Of a DNA stretch of 64,000 bases, positions 41,796 to 51,168 are shown piece by piece. How positions within the stretch are numbered: position 1 is the stretch's first letter; each line of letters starts with the position of its first letter. The position numbers and the translations under genes were made by a program. Below the pieces are notes generated by a model. That model saw nothing but the letters and a program-made list of their open reading frames with translations. It was not told where the DNA came from and did not search any database. The DNA is from Macrosoma leucophasiata (Eukaryota; Arthropoda; Insecta; Lepidoptera; Hedylidae). The stretch covers positions 20,418,001-20,482,000 of the forward strand of contig JAWQUS010000030.1 in the NCBI GenBank assembly GCA_036365455.1, read 5' to 3'.

Positions 41796-42229
41796 AATTC
41801 TAATTTTGCCTAATGTAAATAATTAATATATTAAAAATGTTGTGTACTGTATGCATGTTTGCCACTTTTAGTTTACCCGTTTTATCATCAGAATAGGTAT
41901 TCTAGATGCAATATCTAAGTTAACAAACGACATAACACATTGAAAATGCTTATTTGCATTAAATTTCCTGTTTTACAACAAATAAAATACATGCTAAGTG
42001 TATCCTACGGCTATGTGGCTACGATATTATGAAATGACTCATACATCCGCTGTTTTACTTATGGTAAAACTACAGCCAAGTGAAAAAATTGTTAATGCAT
42101 ACATAATTATTATTATTAAATAAAGGGTTACTGATAGTGGGTAATAATACAAGTAATAGTGAGAAAAATACATTTTTATTACTCACTACACGTACCTATA
42201 TCAAATGAGAATTTAATGTAAATTTGGAT
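41796..42229. other. No gene seen
   Basis: AT-rich. It may contain the body of the element whose 3' end is at 42297, but no start can be identified. Confidence 0.35.
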
Positions 42230-42297
42230 GGCGCAGGTAAATCGGATCGTTGGAATGGCGACGCTTTCTGTGGCGATGGGTCGCAACGCTATACTAG
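42230..42297 (+). mobile_element. Helitron-like 3' terminus
   Basis: 68 bp sharing 'ggcgcaggtaaa', 'cggatcgttgg', 'atggcgacgctt', a hairpin (TGGCGATGGGTCGCAA) and the closing 'acgctatactag' with the ends of the element at 47766-49204. A hairpin about 10 bp before a CTAG end is the signature of a Helitron 3' end. The gypsy element is inserted only 20 bp downstream. Confidence 0.65.
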
Positions 42298-42317
42298 AGT
42301 AAAAATATATATATATA

Positions 42318-42674
42318 AGTCTGTTTTACTACATGAAAGAAATAAACCTTGTGTTGCTGTAAAGAAGATTTATTGTTAGTTTTTTTTATACAGAGACTAT
42401 TTTATTTAGGTAATATAAAACAATATGAACTCAAACCTGTAAAGAAGAAACGACAATGAAAGTTTATTCTTTCACTTTTAAAACATAAAATAATATAATA
42501 TTAAAATTTTCATTGATTATCCAATTGTCAATCAACTCGTATTTAAATCTGTCATCTGACATTCTGAATTCGTTTCTTCTTTAAAATCAGACAATTAAAA
42601 AGTTAAAAACTATAACCAAACTTCATGGTAAGTAAACACACAGAGTGCGAAGAAAGAAATAGTATTTCTTTACA
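42318..42674 (-). repeat. 3' LTR of the gypsy element
   Basis: On the minus strand it starts TGTAAAGAAATAC and ends GTAAAACAGACT. It contains AATAAA-like words on the plus strand only; a clear minus-strand polyadenylation signal was not identified. It differs from the 5' LTR at 42590. Confidence 0.95.
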
Positions 42675-42683
42675 TCTCCCCCC
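42675..42683 (-). other. Polypurine tract
   Basis: The minus strand reads GGGGGGAGA immediately before the 3' LTR, the position and composition expected for priming plus-strand DNA synthesis. Confidence 0.8.
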
Positions 42684-42711
42684 ATGGGGAAGAAAATTCA
42701 CCCGTGAATTT

Positions 42712-45700
42712 TCACTCCAGTTCTCCATTTGATACTTGCACATTCTCATCCTCTGTTATCTGTACTGGAATTAGTTTTGTGATATGAAAAAGATTTGACT
42801 CTGTTTTTCTATGTCCTGTATCTATCTCGTAAATTGTATTAGATTTCTTTTTAATTATTTTATATGGTCCAATTCTCAATTCATCTAGCTTTTTCCTATT
42901 TAGTTTATTCCCATTTTCTATATATACTAGATCTCCCACACTGAATTCTCTTTGTTTTCTATTCCTATCATACCTCATTTTGTTATAGTAATGTGATTTC
43001 AAGGTATTATTAAGCGCTGTTTTCTTATCTCCGATCCAGTCACTATTTATACCTCCTTGTTGTAGTTCTTTTGGTAAAACCTTAACATCTGTTCCGTATA
43101 GCAAATAACATGGTGCATAGCCAGTTACTGAGTGGTTAGTCTGATTGTATTTTTCTACACATTCATGTGCTATTGTAGTCCACGCTCTGTTTTCTCCATC
43201 TTCATTGATTTTGCATCTAATTTTGTTAACTATCGTTTGATTCAACCTTTCATTTAGGCCATTAGAAAACGGTGCATTCACTGCTGTAAAAATTATTGTT
43301 ATTTGTTTGTCAGTAAGGAACTTCTTGAATTCTTTAGAGTTTATTCCTGGATACTGGTCGGTAAGGAGCATCCCAATCTCTTCGGTTTCAGCGACCTTAT
43401 TTATTAGCTTTATAAAGTCATGTGCACCCTGGGTTTTTGATGTTATAATAAATGCATATCTAGTGAAGTGGTCCACTAAAAGATGTATGTATTTCTTGGT
43501 TGATCTAGAACCACCAAAACCTCCAATTGTGTCTATTGATACTATTTCAAAGGGTCTTGTCGCTGGGCCTAAATATGACATTAATCCGTATTTGTGTTGT
43601 CCTCTTGTTTTGTTTTTTATGCAAATTTCACAATTCCTACAAACATTTTTAATATTTTTCGTTAAATTTTTTGTTGCGTACAGTGAACTAATAGTCGTTA
43701 GCATTTGTCCCACTCCAATGTGACATAGATCTTCATGTATTCGCTTTATAAATTTAATACTGAATTCTTCTGTTATTATTATTTTCTCTTTGTTCCTAAT
43801 TCTTTTGAAGTATAAATTGTGTTTTTTGATTATTTTATTATTGTTTCTCTGTATTTCTTTATTTTGATTCTGATCTATTACAATATCTTCTAATGTAATT
43901 AAGTTCACAACTTTCAGTTGTTCTTCTAGATTATCCTCTGGTTCTAATACAGGATTCCGACTTAAACAGTCCGCTTCTAAATTATCTTTTCCAGGGGAAT
44001 ATTTGATTTTAAAATCATATTGTGAAAGGTAATAAGTCAAATCACCTAGTTCTTCGTCTGTTCTAGCTTTTAAGTTCATGTTTTCTAATGGTTTATGGTC
44101 TGTGTAGACTGTAAACGATTTACCTATCAGCCAGTACTGCCAATATCTTAGTGCTTCTTTAATAGCTAAGCATTCTAAATATATTGCCTTTTTCTTCTTT
44201 TGCGCTCCATTCAGTTTTTTTGAAAAATAGGCTACTGGTTTTTCTTTACCATCTAGTTGTACTTGTTTTAAAATTGCTCCAACACCCAGCAGAGAACCAT
44301 CAGTATAAATATTTATTGGTAGATTTTGATCATAAATTTCTAGTATTGGCTGTGAACACAAGAGACTCTTTATTTTTTCAAACGCATTTTGACATTCTTC
44401 AGACCAAACAAACTTTTGATTTTTTCTTAGCAAATTATGTAATGGGTCAAGAATTATTGCGCTCCTTGGTATATATTTATGGTAAAAGTTTACTTTTCCC
44501 AAAAATTGTCGAATATTCTTCTGGGTTTTTGGTACTGGAAATTCTTTTATCGAAATGAGATTGTCCTTCAGTGGTTGGATAGAATTATATTGAATGATAT
44601 GTCCCAGGTATTTTACCGAATCTGATGCAAATGTACATTTTATAAATTTTAGTCGAAATCCTTCCGTTTGAATTGCTTCTAGTAACTGTTTCAAGTGACT
44701 TATGTGTTCATCAAATGAGTTTGAAAATATCAGGATGTCATCTATATAATTGACAGCAAAATCGGTTAGTTTATATTTTCTAAGTATGTTACACAATATT
44801 CTTTGAAATATTGCTGGAGCAGTCTTCAAACCAAATGGTAGGCAAGTCCATTGAAAGTGTCCCTCTTGAGTTACAAACCCTGTCTTCTTCCTGTCCTCTA
44901 CTCGTAGAGGTATAGACCAAAAAGCTGAATTAACGTCTAAGCTTGTAAAAAATTTGCAATTTCTTGTTTTTGTCATTAAATCGTCAATTAATGGGAAGGG
45001 TTGAGCCTGAGGAACTACAATTTTATTTAAATCCCTGAAGTCTATACAGAGCCTTGATTTTTTATTTTCTTCCTTTTTAAATGTCAAAGTTACTGGTGCT
45101 GCGAATGGACTATAAGATTCTTCTATAAGCGCATTATCCAATAATTCGGCTATTTGTTCTGCTATCTCTTTTTTGTCTTCTATAGTGCATCTGTATGGCC
45201 TCTTGCTGCAGTATTTATCCATTAATAAATCTATTCTTGCTTCATATCCTTTAACCATTCCCACGTCATACTTGTTTTTGGCAAAAACTGATTGATATTG
45301 TTGTATTAGCTTATTTATTTCTTCCCTTTTATCATCATCTAAATGACCAACCTTTATTTCAAATTCCTCTTCTTTGATATGTTCATTAAAATTAATTTTG
45401 TTTTCGTTTTCATATTTATTACCTTCATTTTCACCTTCGTCTATCTTTTTCTCCATTTTTTTACTATTCTTTTCATGTAAGTATTGTTTCTGAGTTATTT
45501 TTAACTCCTCATTTTGTACTAGCTTGTATTTCTTTATCATATCTAATCCTATTAAGAAATCATATCTGAATTTGTGTTCGTCAATGATGTACACATCCAC
45601 ATTTTCTTCTATTTCAAAAATTTTTATTTTTAAATTTGTCAAACCACTTGTTTTTTGGACACCATTAATTGTTACTATATTTTCTTCATTCGAGTTATGT

Positions 45701-45828
45701 CCTTTTGTATTTAGTTTTAGTAATTTGGAATTAATTAGAGATACATTTGAACCTGAATCGTATACTCCATAAATTTCTAATTTATTATTTAACAGTAGTT
45801 TGATCTTAATTAATGGTGTCACTACTAG
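42712..45828 (-). CDS. pol: Gypsy Pol (protease, RT, RNase H, integrase)
   Basis: About 1,036 codons without a stop, in the -1 frame relative to gag. Numbering is from the GTG codon at 45822, which reads first in this frame but is not a real start: the frame is entered by frameshifting and is open upstream. Protease: VYDSGSN, catalytic Asp22. Reverse transcriptase: SLDVNSAF (Asp296) and NYIDD at 358-362. RNase H: IYTDGS (Asp508), Glu550, TDHKP (Asp575), EADCLSR (Asp618). Integrase: H696, H701, C728, C731 zinc site, then Asp764, Asp822, Glu858, a D,D-35-E triad; a GPY-type module (RIGPYKI) near the C-terminus. All catalytic residues that I can check are present, so the protein is plausibly active. 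It replicates the element through cytoplasmic particles and nuclear integration, by family knowledge. Confidence 0.95.
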   Translation of the reverse strand, partial: LVVTPLIKIKLLLNNKLEIYGVYDSGSNVSLINSKLLKLNTKGHNSNEENIVTINGVQKTSGLTNLKIKIFEIEENVDVYIIDEHKFRYDFLIGLDMIKKYKLVQNEELKITQKQYLHEKNSKKMEKKIDEGENEGNKYENENKINFNEHIKEEEFEIKVGHLDDDKREEINKLIQQYQSVFAKNKYDVGMVKGYEARIDLLMDKYCSKRPYRCTIEDKKEIAEQIAELLDNALIEESYSPFAAPVTLTFKKEENKKSRLCIDFRDLNKIVVPQAQPFPLIDDLMTKTRNCKFFTSLDVNSAFWSIPLRVEDRKKTGFVTQEGHFQWTCLPFGLKTAPAIFQRILCNILRKYKLTDFAVNYIDDILIFSNSFDEHISHLKQLLEAIQTEGFRLKFIKCTFASDSVKYLGHIIQYNSIQPLKDNLISIKEFPVPKTQKNIRQFLGKVNFYHKYIPRSAIILDPLHNLLRKNQKFVWSEECQNAFEKIKSLLCSQPILEIYDQNLPINIYTDGSLLGVGAILKQVQLDGKEKPVAYFSKKLNGAQKKKKAIYLECLAIKEALRYWQYWLIGKSFTVYTDHKPLENMNLKARTDEELGDLTYYLSQYDFKIKYSPGKDNLEADCLSRNPVLEPEDNLEEQLKVVNLITLEDIVIDQNQNKEIQRNNNKIIKKHNLYFKRIRNKEKIIITEEFSIKFIKRIHEDLCHIGVGQMLTTISSLYATKNLTKNIKNVCRNCEICIKNKTRGQHKYGLMSYLGPATRPFEIVSIDTIGGFGGSRSTKKYIHLLVDHFTRYAFIITSKTQGAHDFIKLINKVAETEEIGMLLTDQYPGINSKEFKKFLTDKQITIIFTAVNAPFSNGLNERLNQTIVNKIRCKINEDGENRAWTTIAHECVEKYNQTNHSVTGYAPCYLLYGTDVKVLPKELQQGGINSDWIGDKKTALNNTLKSHYYNKMRYDRNRKQREFSVGDLVYIENGNKLNRKKLDELRIGPYKIIKKKSNTIYEIDTGHRKTESNLFHITKLIPVQITEDENVQVSNGELE

Positions 45829-46961
45829 TTTTTTTGTTCTGTTTCATTTAACTCTGCTTCAATCACTGAATTATTTACATGTTTAATATATCTTTTATTT
45901 AATTTATCATCTTCTCTAACTCTAAACCAGCATGCAGCTTCGGAATGATAGCGAACCCCTTTATTTAATTTTACGCATATTTTGCATGGATAACGTCCTT
46001 CATTTGTAATATTTATCCTTTGATTTTCATACTTTCTGTACGTTCCACTTCTATTTTTATTTACCAAATGTTCATACTTTCTCACCTCATTGAATAAACA
46101 TACTATATCGTTCATTGCTTCTCTATTTATCTTCTCTAATACAAAACCTGGCAAACCTACCGCTATCAGATCCACCAGTGTACCTGTATCAATTGAATTT
46201 CTCATGTCCAATAAAAGTTTTTCCTTTTTAATGGCATAGTCCACTAATGACCCATCCTTATATTTAAATAACAATGCATAGGTCACTTGGTTCCAGTTTT
46301 GGTTTGCAAATGACTCACACAACTTTTCTTTCCAAACTATCCACTCTGAGTTGAGTGTTAATTTTATAATCATTGAGCTGTACCAATCAACACAACTTTT
46401 ATCCATAAATAGTCGGAGAATCTCAATTTTTTGTTCATCTTTCATAATACCGAAGCGAGAACATTCTCTCTCAAAAATGTCAATCCATTGCCTTGCATTC
46501 GAGTTTTTGCTCGTAAATTTCTCAATCACAAACTTCTCTGCGACATATTTCAGATTCTGTTTTTTTAAATCATGTGTATTTTCTATTAACTTTGTAAACA
46601 TTTCTTCCAATGAATTCGAATCTCTAATTTGTTCTTCAGATGCTCGGTTATGTTCAATTTCCTCCAGATATTGTTCTCCAAATTGTAAGTTACCATCAGC
46701 ATCTATATAAATTTCTCGTAATTTATCCGTCATAGTTATCCAAACTCTTCGTGTCTGATGTCTTTTCTTTAAACTATTTTTTACTTTGTTGTACACGGCT
46801 GTCTCAATTAATTCTTCGTGAAATCCAACAGACTGTAATTCCTCTGGTATAGCAAATTTTTTTTCATCTTTAGTTGTGATTGAGGTTACACAACAAATAT
46901 TAGATTTTCCATCATTCGCCGGTAAAATCGTGAATTCAAAACGTAACTGCTCCATTTGCAT
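45825..46961 (-). CDS. gag: Gypsy Gag
   Basis: 378 codons from the ATG at 46961, which lies only 29 bp inside the 5' LTR. Gag is expected to assemble the particle and bind RNA. The middle (residues about 110-300) has the tryptophan-rich helical look of a retrotransposon capsid (RQWIDIFERECSRFG; SEWIVWKEKLCESFANQNW). Residues about 326-344 form an extended zinc knuckle, C-x2-C-x9-H-x4-C, longer than the usual C-x2-C-x4-H-x4-C. The frame ends at TAG 45827-45825, right after the slippery heptamer that feeds pol. No stops or frameshifts are present. Confidence 0.9.
   Translation of the reverse strand: MQMEQLRFEFTILPANDGKSNICCVTSITTKDEKKFAIPEELQSVGFHEELIETAVYNKVKNSLKKRHQTRRVWITMTDKLREIYIDADGNLQFGEQYLEEIEHNRASEEQIRDSNSLEEMFTKLIENTHDLKKQNLKYVAEKFVIEKFTSKNSNARQWIDIFERECSRFGIMKDEQKIEILRLFMDKSCVDWYSSMIIKLTLNSEWIVWKEKLCESFANQNWNQVTYALLFKYKDGSLVDYAIKKEKLLLDMRNSIDTGTLVDLIAVGLPGFVLEKINREAMNDIVCLFNEVRKYEHLVNKNRSGTYRKYENQRINITNEGRYPCKICVKLNKGVRYHSEAACWFRVREDDKLNKRYIKHVNNSVIEAELNETEQKN
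45828..45834 (-). promoter_or_regulatory. -1 frameshift slippery site A AAA AAC
   Basis: In the gag frame the codons before the stop are CAA AAA AAC TAG, so the heptamer A AAA AAC is in the correct zero-frame phase. After a -1 slip, reading continues CTA GTA GTG ACA into pol without a stop. Seven A residues are followed by C. Any stimulatory RNA structure downstream was not evaluated. Confidence 0.85.
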
Positions 46962-46990
46962 CTTTTTATAAACAAAATTGTCGTTTTATA

Positions 46991-47347
46991 AGTCTGTTTT
47001 ACTACATGAAAGAAATAAACCTTGTGTTGCTGTAAAGAAGATTTATTGTTAGTTTTTTTTATACAGAGACTATTTTATTTAGGTAATATAAAACAATATG
47101 AACTCAAACCTGTAAAGAAGAAACGACAATGAAAGTTTATTCTTTCACTTTTAAAACATAAAATAATATAATATTAAAATTTTCATTGATTATCCAATTG
47201 TCAATCAACTCGTATTTAAATCTGTCATCTGACATTCTGAATTCGTTTCTTCTTTAAAATCAAACAATTAAAAAGTTAAAAACTATAACCAAACTTCATG
47301 GTAAGTAAACACACAGAGTGCGAAGAAAGAAATAGTATTTCTTTACA
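46991..47347 (-). repeat. 5' LTR of the gypsy element
   Basis: Same 357-bp length as the 3' LTR, with one base difference. It carries the promoter by family knowledge; no TATA box was assigned with confidence. Confidence 0.95.
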
Positions 47348-47369
47348 TATATATAAAAATTAAAAAAAT

Positions 47370-47763
47370 GAGCCGTTACGGGACGCCGGCAGATATGAAC
47401 CATCATGGTCGTACATTGCATCTGAAAAAGCACACTGTACACTCACACATAGACTATATTATCTACCTACCGCCGCTACTGCATGTGCCCACTGCTCGAA
47501 CAAACCTACTCCAATACGCTCCAACAGTACGGGCCGTCAGTGCAATCAATGCGATTGCAAATCATATAGATATTTTCAGTTGTAGTCTGCCGAGATTCAT
47601 AGGAATGGCTTATAAATATGCTGAAAGTAATTTATTGTTATGACTTTTGTTTTTAGTATTGTTATTATGTTATTGAGTTGTTTATGTATGTATAATTGGA
47701 TTGCAGTACCGCATTGGATCTTCTGTAATGGTTCTGTAATTACTGGTAAATAAATAAAAAAAA
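47370..47763 (+). pseudogene. LINE 3' end (ORF tail and 3' UTR)
   Basis: The plus frame 47368-47643 ends in a segment with 'APTVRAVSAINAIANHIDIF' and SCSLPRF, reminiscent of the C-terminal RALR..N....DIF..SL pattern of Jockey/CR1-like LINE proteins. It is followed by a 3' UTR with AATAAA (47752) and an A run ending at 47763. 5' truncated; no reverse transcriptase motif. The assignment rests on pattern only. It lies between the gypsy element and the next Helitron-like terminus. Confidence 0.5.
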
Positions 47764-47765
47764 CC

Positions 47766-49204
47766 TTAGTATAGCGTGGCGACCCGTCGCCACGGCAAGC
47801 GTCGCCACGGCGAGCGTTGCCACGCCAACGATCCGGTTTATACCCGCCCCAATAGAATCAGATGTTTCACATCAATAGTAGTGTACAGTGTAGCGACGGG
47901 TTGCCATGCAAAAGCGACTGCACGACCCCCTCCGCACTCGGCTTGCTGGTGTTGTTTGCTTCGGTATACATTTCTTGTGTTACTTAAAAAATATTATATT
48001 GAGCAATAAAGTATGTCTGACACTGGTAATTCAGAAAGTGAATGTGAACAGCTTCCTGAAAGGAAAGCAAAATTACACTTTGACACACTATTAAGTCATC
48101 AGGCTCATCAGTAAGTTGACTATATTTTTCGAGCGTTAGTAAATGTAAAATTTACTCTCTTGGTTGACTTAAATTTACACAATTTTCTTGCTTATATCTT
48201 TTGCATAAAATAATTTATTTTTAAATAAATTAATTGATTTTAACTATAAATTTTAAAAATGTACGAAATTGATTGCTTGGTGTATAAATTTAAAATTAAA
48301 TAAAAACTCAAAAAAAAAAATATTTCGAAATCAATTTCAACATACGAGTAGCACACAGATATTATTATTTGTATTTGTTATGAATATTTTATAACCATGG
48401 TGGAATTGATATTGATATTAAATTATCAAAATGTATATTTTAATACATCTAATTATCTAATGCATGCTAAGATTCTCGAATTAACTAGTATATTCAAGAA
48501 TTTTTTTTTCTTCTGTTTTTATTATTATTATATGTACCTTTGTTTTACAAATATTATTATTTTAGGTGAACTACACCCGGATCAGTTAAACATAAGAAAT
48601 ATTATCAATGCTAAGTTAAACTTTAATAATCTAAATTGTACAGTATTCGAATTTTTATTTTAATCTTTTTTTTTCAGATTAAATAATAATAAAATAGAAC
48701 GTCAAAAACGATACAGGGAGCGGAACAGAGACAAACTGAAACAACGTGAAGCGGATAGAAGAAAACGTATACACTATTTACAAAGTATTTCCGGATCATC
48801 TACCTATTCAAAAACTAATAGAATAGAATTGAATAATGAAGAAATAATAATTGCCACTTCTCAAAGTTCATCATTTACTCAAAGAAATGAGCAAATAGAA
48901 TTGAATAATGGAGAAATAATAATTGCTACTGCTCAAAGTTCATCTGGTTTGGAAAAAACACAAACATCCAGTCAAAGAAATGAGCAAATTAAAGAAATGA
49001 AAGCTCTCCAAAACAAAATAGAGCGTCAAAGAAGATACAGGGAGCAGAACAGGGATAAATTGAAGCAACGTGAAGCAGAAAGAAGGAGACGACTACAAAA
49101 TGCAGAAATTAATATAGAATTGTTTGTTCCTCTACTATGTGAAACATCTATAGGCGCAGGTAAACCAGATAGTGGTGTGGGGACGGGTCACCACGCTATA
49201 CTAG
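47766..49204 (+). mobile_element. Helitron-like element with hairpin termini
   Basis: Left end TAGTATAGCGTGGCGACCCG (47767) and right end, whose complement reads TAGTATAGCGTGGTGACCCG (from 49203). Each end can fold a GTGGCGAC/GTCGCCAC-type hairpin about 10 bp from the terminus. On the outward strands the ends read CTAG (right, 49201-49204) and CTAA (left), as in Helitron 3' ends. TA outside both ends also permits a TA-target TIR transposon. The spliced gene inside and the Helitron-type DUF6570-like sequence beside it favour a Helitron or Helentron relative. Length is 1.44 kb, so it is a deletion derivative. Confidence 0.6.
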
Positions 49205-49308
49205 AAGAGTGTACGTGGTCTTGTTTGTCTTTTATGCAAATTACTTGTTTGAATACGACATTTTACATCTACAAGACATGCTATCAATATTATGTAAAAC
49301 TTTATTAA
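48013..49308 (+). CDS. Spliced gene, STPR-like basic protein (truncated)
   Basis: Exon 1: ATG 48013 to 48110 (acidic start MSDTGNSESECEQ). Intron 48111-48677, GTAAGT donor and T-rich CAG acceptor. Exon 2 from 48678 is open to 49308, and splicing keeps the frame exactly, which is strong support for the model. Exon 2 has two copies of a basic block, 'ERQKRYRERNRDKLKQREAD' and 'ERQRRYREQNRDKLKQREAE', separated by duplicated 'NRIELNNEEIIIATSQSSS'-like and 'EQIELNNGEIIIATAQSSS' spacers. Such Arg/Glu-rich 23-residue-type blocks resemble STPR DNA-binding repeats, also found at the N-terminus of some lepidopteran Helitron proteins. From about codon 49150 the frame runs into the element's terminal hairpin and beyond, so the natural C-terminus is lost and the last 50 residues are read-through. 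Confidence 0.6.
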
Positions 49309-49394
49309 TCTAATATTAACAGATTATTCTAATTTTTATTTTAGCTTTTATCATGGAATGGACTTTATGCTTCTATTAACGTTTTTACATGTAT

Positions 49395-49890
49395 TTTTTT
49401 CAGAGTAAATAATAATAAAAATAACGTCAACAACGATACAGTAAGCAGAACAGACACAAATTGAAACAGTGTGAAGCGGAAAGCTGTCTCTGATTTGGAA
49501 GAAATGCAGCATGTAATCGTTTAAATATCTCGGCAAAATGTAGGAGGTCAGTTAGACGCAAATATAACAGAAATTCCGAATATCTTAACGATAAGTGACT
49601 ATAAAAATAACATCCTAACTGGCCTGTTTGTGATGGCATAATCAAAAATACCACAGCATTTACCAAAGATAAATTTCATCACTGAAAGACTTATTTCTAC
49701 ACAAATTCCTTTTATGCCAAATGTGAAGATTAAGGACAATTCGGCATATACGGAGAATTTTATCAATGTTCCTGTTGATGTTCATACAATGATACGATCA
49801 TTTCCGATAAATTTTAACGTTGCAGTACATAAGTATAAAAAAATAATTCAAAAGATTTCAAAGTACCTTCCGAGGTGAAATTTTTCATTC
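49395..49890 (+). pseudogene. Second decayed copy with DUF6570-like part
   Basis: 49395-49480 repeats the exon 2 start of the preceding gene, including its acceptor (tttttttcagagtaaataat, cgtcaacaacgatacag), with indels that destroy the frame. Further on, a plus frame at about 49667-49880 reads 'KINFITERLISTQIPFMPNV' and 'FINVPVDVHTMIRSFPINFN'. This matches the pattern of the DUF6570 region found between the N-terminus and the Rep/helicase core of insect Helitron-type proteins (the conserved NVPVDVxTM). It appears to be what the truncated gene upstream has lost. No later domains follow; sequence after 49900 is AT-rich. Confidence 0.55.
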
Positions 49891-50232
49891 CAATTTTGTC
49901 AGTTTTTCAAAGTCAAATTTTCAGTCGCAAATATTGCAAACATTGTTTACATAACATGTTTTCAACAGTTGCACTATTTTGAAGTATTTACCTTCTTGTT
50001 CAGATATCATACATCCGTTGTATTATTTATCGTAACACAATAATATGTAGGTACATAATAAAGTATTATCTTAAAACCGAGTCATGCTGAACACTAACGT
50101 TTCGTCAAAGCCATGTTTATTGGTGGCATAGGCATTTTATATTGTGATACAAAAAAAAAATAACTAATATTGTATGATTTGGATTGAAAATACATGATGA
50201 GAAACCCTTAATTTTTAACTTCAATTGAAGTT
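49891..50232. other. No gene seen
   Basis: AT-rich, unassigned. Confidence 0.3.
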
Positions 50233-50475
50233 TTTTTAAGTCATGAAATGGCAAACAAGCAAACAGTTAACATTGGAAACCAAAGATTTCAATTTAAATG
50301 CTTTGGCACCCCTGAGGCCTAAGGTATTATGCTTCTGTGTCGGAAATTACGGGACGGTACATTACCTCCTGACTGAGATACGATAGTGTTGAACAGTAGG
50401 TACCATTTATCAGGCAGTAGAGTAGGTAGTGATTGCTACACCCGCAAACCCCGTCACTGAAGCTGTAGAACTGTG
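50233..50475 (-). mobile_element. Family D repeat, diverged
   Basis: 'gaaatggcaaacaagcaaac', 'cccctgaggcctaaggtat' and 'gatacgatagtgttgaaca'. The 'cagatgcg' and 'tagacacccaca' region is deleted, and the 5' hairpin is decayed (ccgtcactgaagctgtag). Confidence 0.75.
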
Positions 50476-50879
50476 TATCTATCCGTGTATCTCAGTAAAA
50501 AAATGCGTTGATTATTTCTTCCCTATAGATATGAGGTTGAAGACCCACTTTAATTGTGAACCTTATAAGCACATATTGGAACAGATGGACAGTAAATACT
50601 TAGATACTGATAAGGTCCCGTTGCTAACTTTTTACCTCTACAACTTTACTCCAAGATCAGAACAAGTATAATATCGGGTTTATATTGAGAACTGCCTACT
50701 ACACGGGTACCGACTTATAACAAACTAGTGGTTAGCTCCAGCTTCGAACGGGTGCATTGAGTGTAATATAGCCTATGTGACACAGCGAAGATGCAGCTTT
50801 CTAATCGAGAAAAAGTTTTTGAAATCGGTCCAATAGTTATTGTGTGAAAACGTTTCAAACATGCATACATATATCATAT
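50476..50879. other. No gene seen
   Basis: Unassigned. Confidence 0.3.
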
Positions 50880-51168
50880 TTACTGGTGGTAGAGCTCCAG
50901 TGACGGGGCTTGCGAGCGTAGGCACCACCGCATTACCTTATATACTTGTCGCTAAATGCTAGTTTTCAGCACTATCGTGTTCCGGTCAGGTGGTAATGTA
51001 TGGCCCTGTAATTTCCGGCACAGAGGCATAACACCTTAGGCCTCAGGAGTGGTAACGCATCTGCATTTTGACCTTGGTCTTTGTGTGGGTGTTTATAGGC
51101 TGCAGTCATCATTTAACATCAATGTGAACTGCATGCTTGCTTGCCACTACCATTACATAAAAAAAACA
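50880..51168 (+). mobile_element. Family D repeat, full length
   Basis: 'tttactggtggtagagctcc' to 'ccattacataaaaaaaac'. Subfamily 1, with an intact A tail. Confidence 0.9.

Larger units (their letters stand above)
42318..47347 (-). mobile_element. Complete Ty3/gypsy LTR retrotransposon
   Basis: A 5,030-bp element on the minus strand: 357-bp LTRs at both ends, gag and pol open throughout, polypurine tract, and TATA on both outer sides (42314-42317 and 47348-47351) as a 4-bp TSD inside an AT run. The two LTRs differ at one position (G at 42590, A at 47263), so the insertion is very recent on an evolutionary scale. Order of domains is Gag, protease, reverse transcriptase, RNase H, integrase, which places it in Metaviridae (Ty3/gypsy). 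No envelope-like frame follows pol. The pol stop lies only about 38 bp from the 3' LTR, leaving no room for one. Confidence 0.95.

Noticed and set aside
42318..42711. A possible envelope gene that would make the gypsy element an errantivirus
   Set aside because: pol ends about 38 bp before the 3' LTR, so there is no space for env, and no spliced frame is visible.
43307..44558. Plus-strand reading frames of 124-138 codons across 43307-44558, 45524-45772 and 46351-46710
   Set aside because: They are antisense to the intact gypsy pol and gag, and have no motifs.
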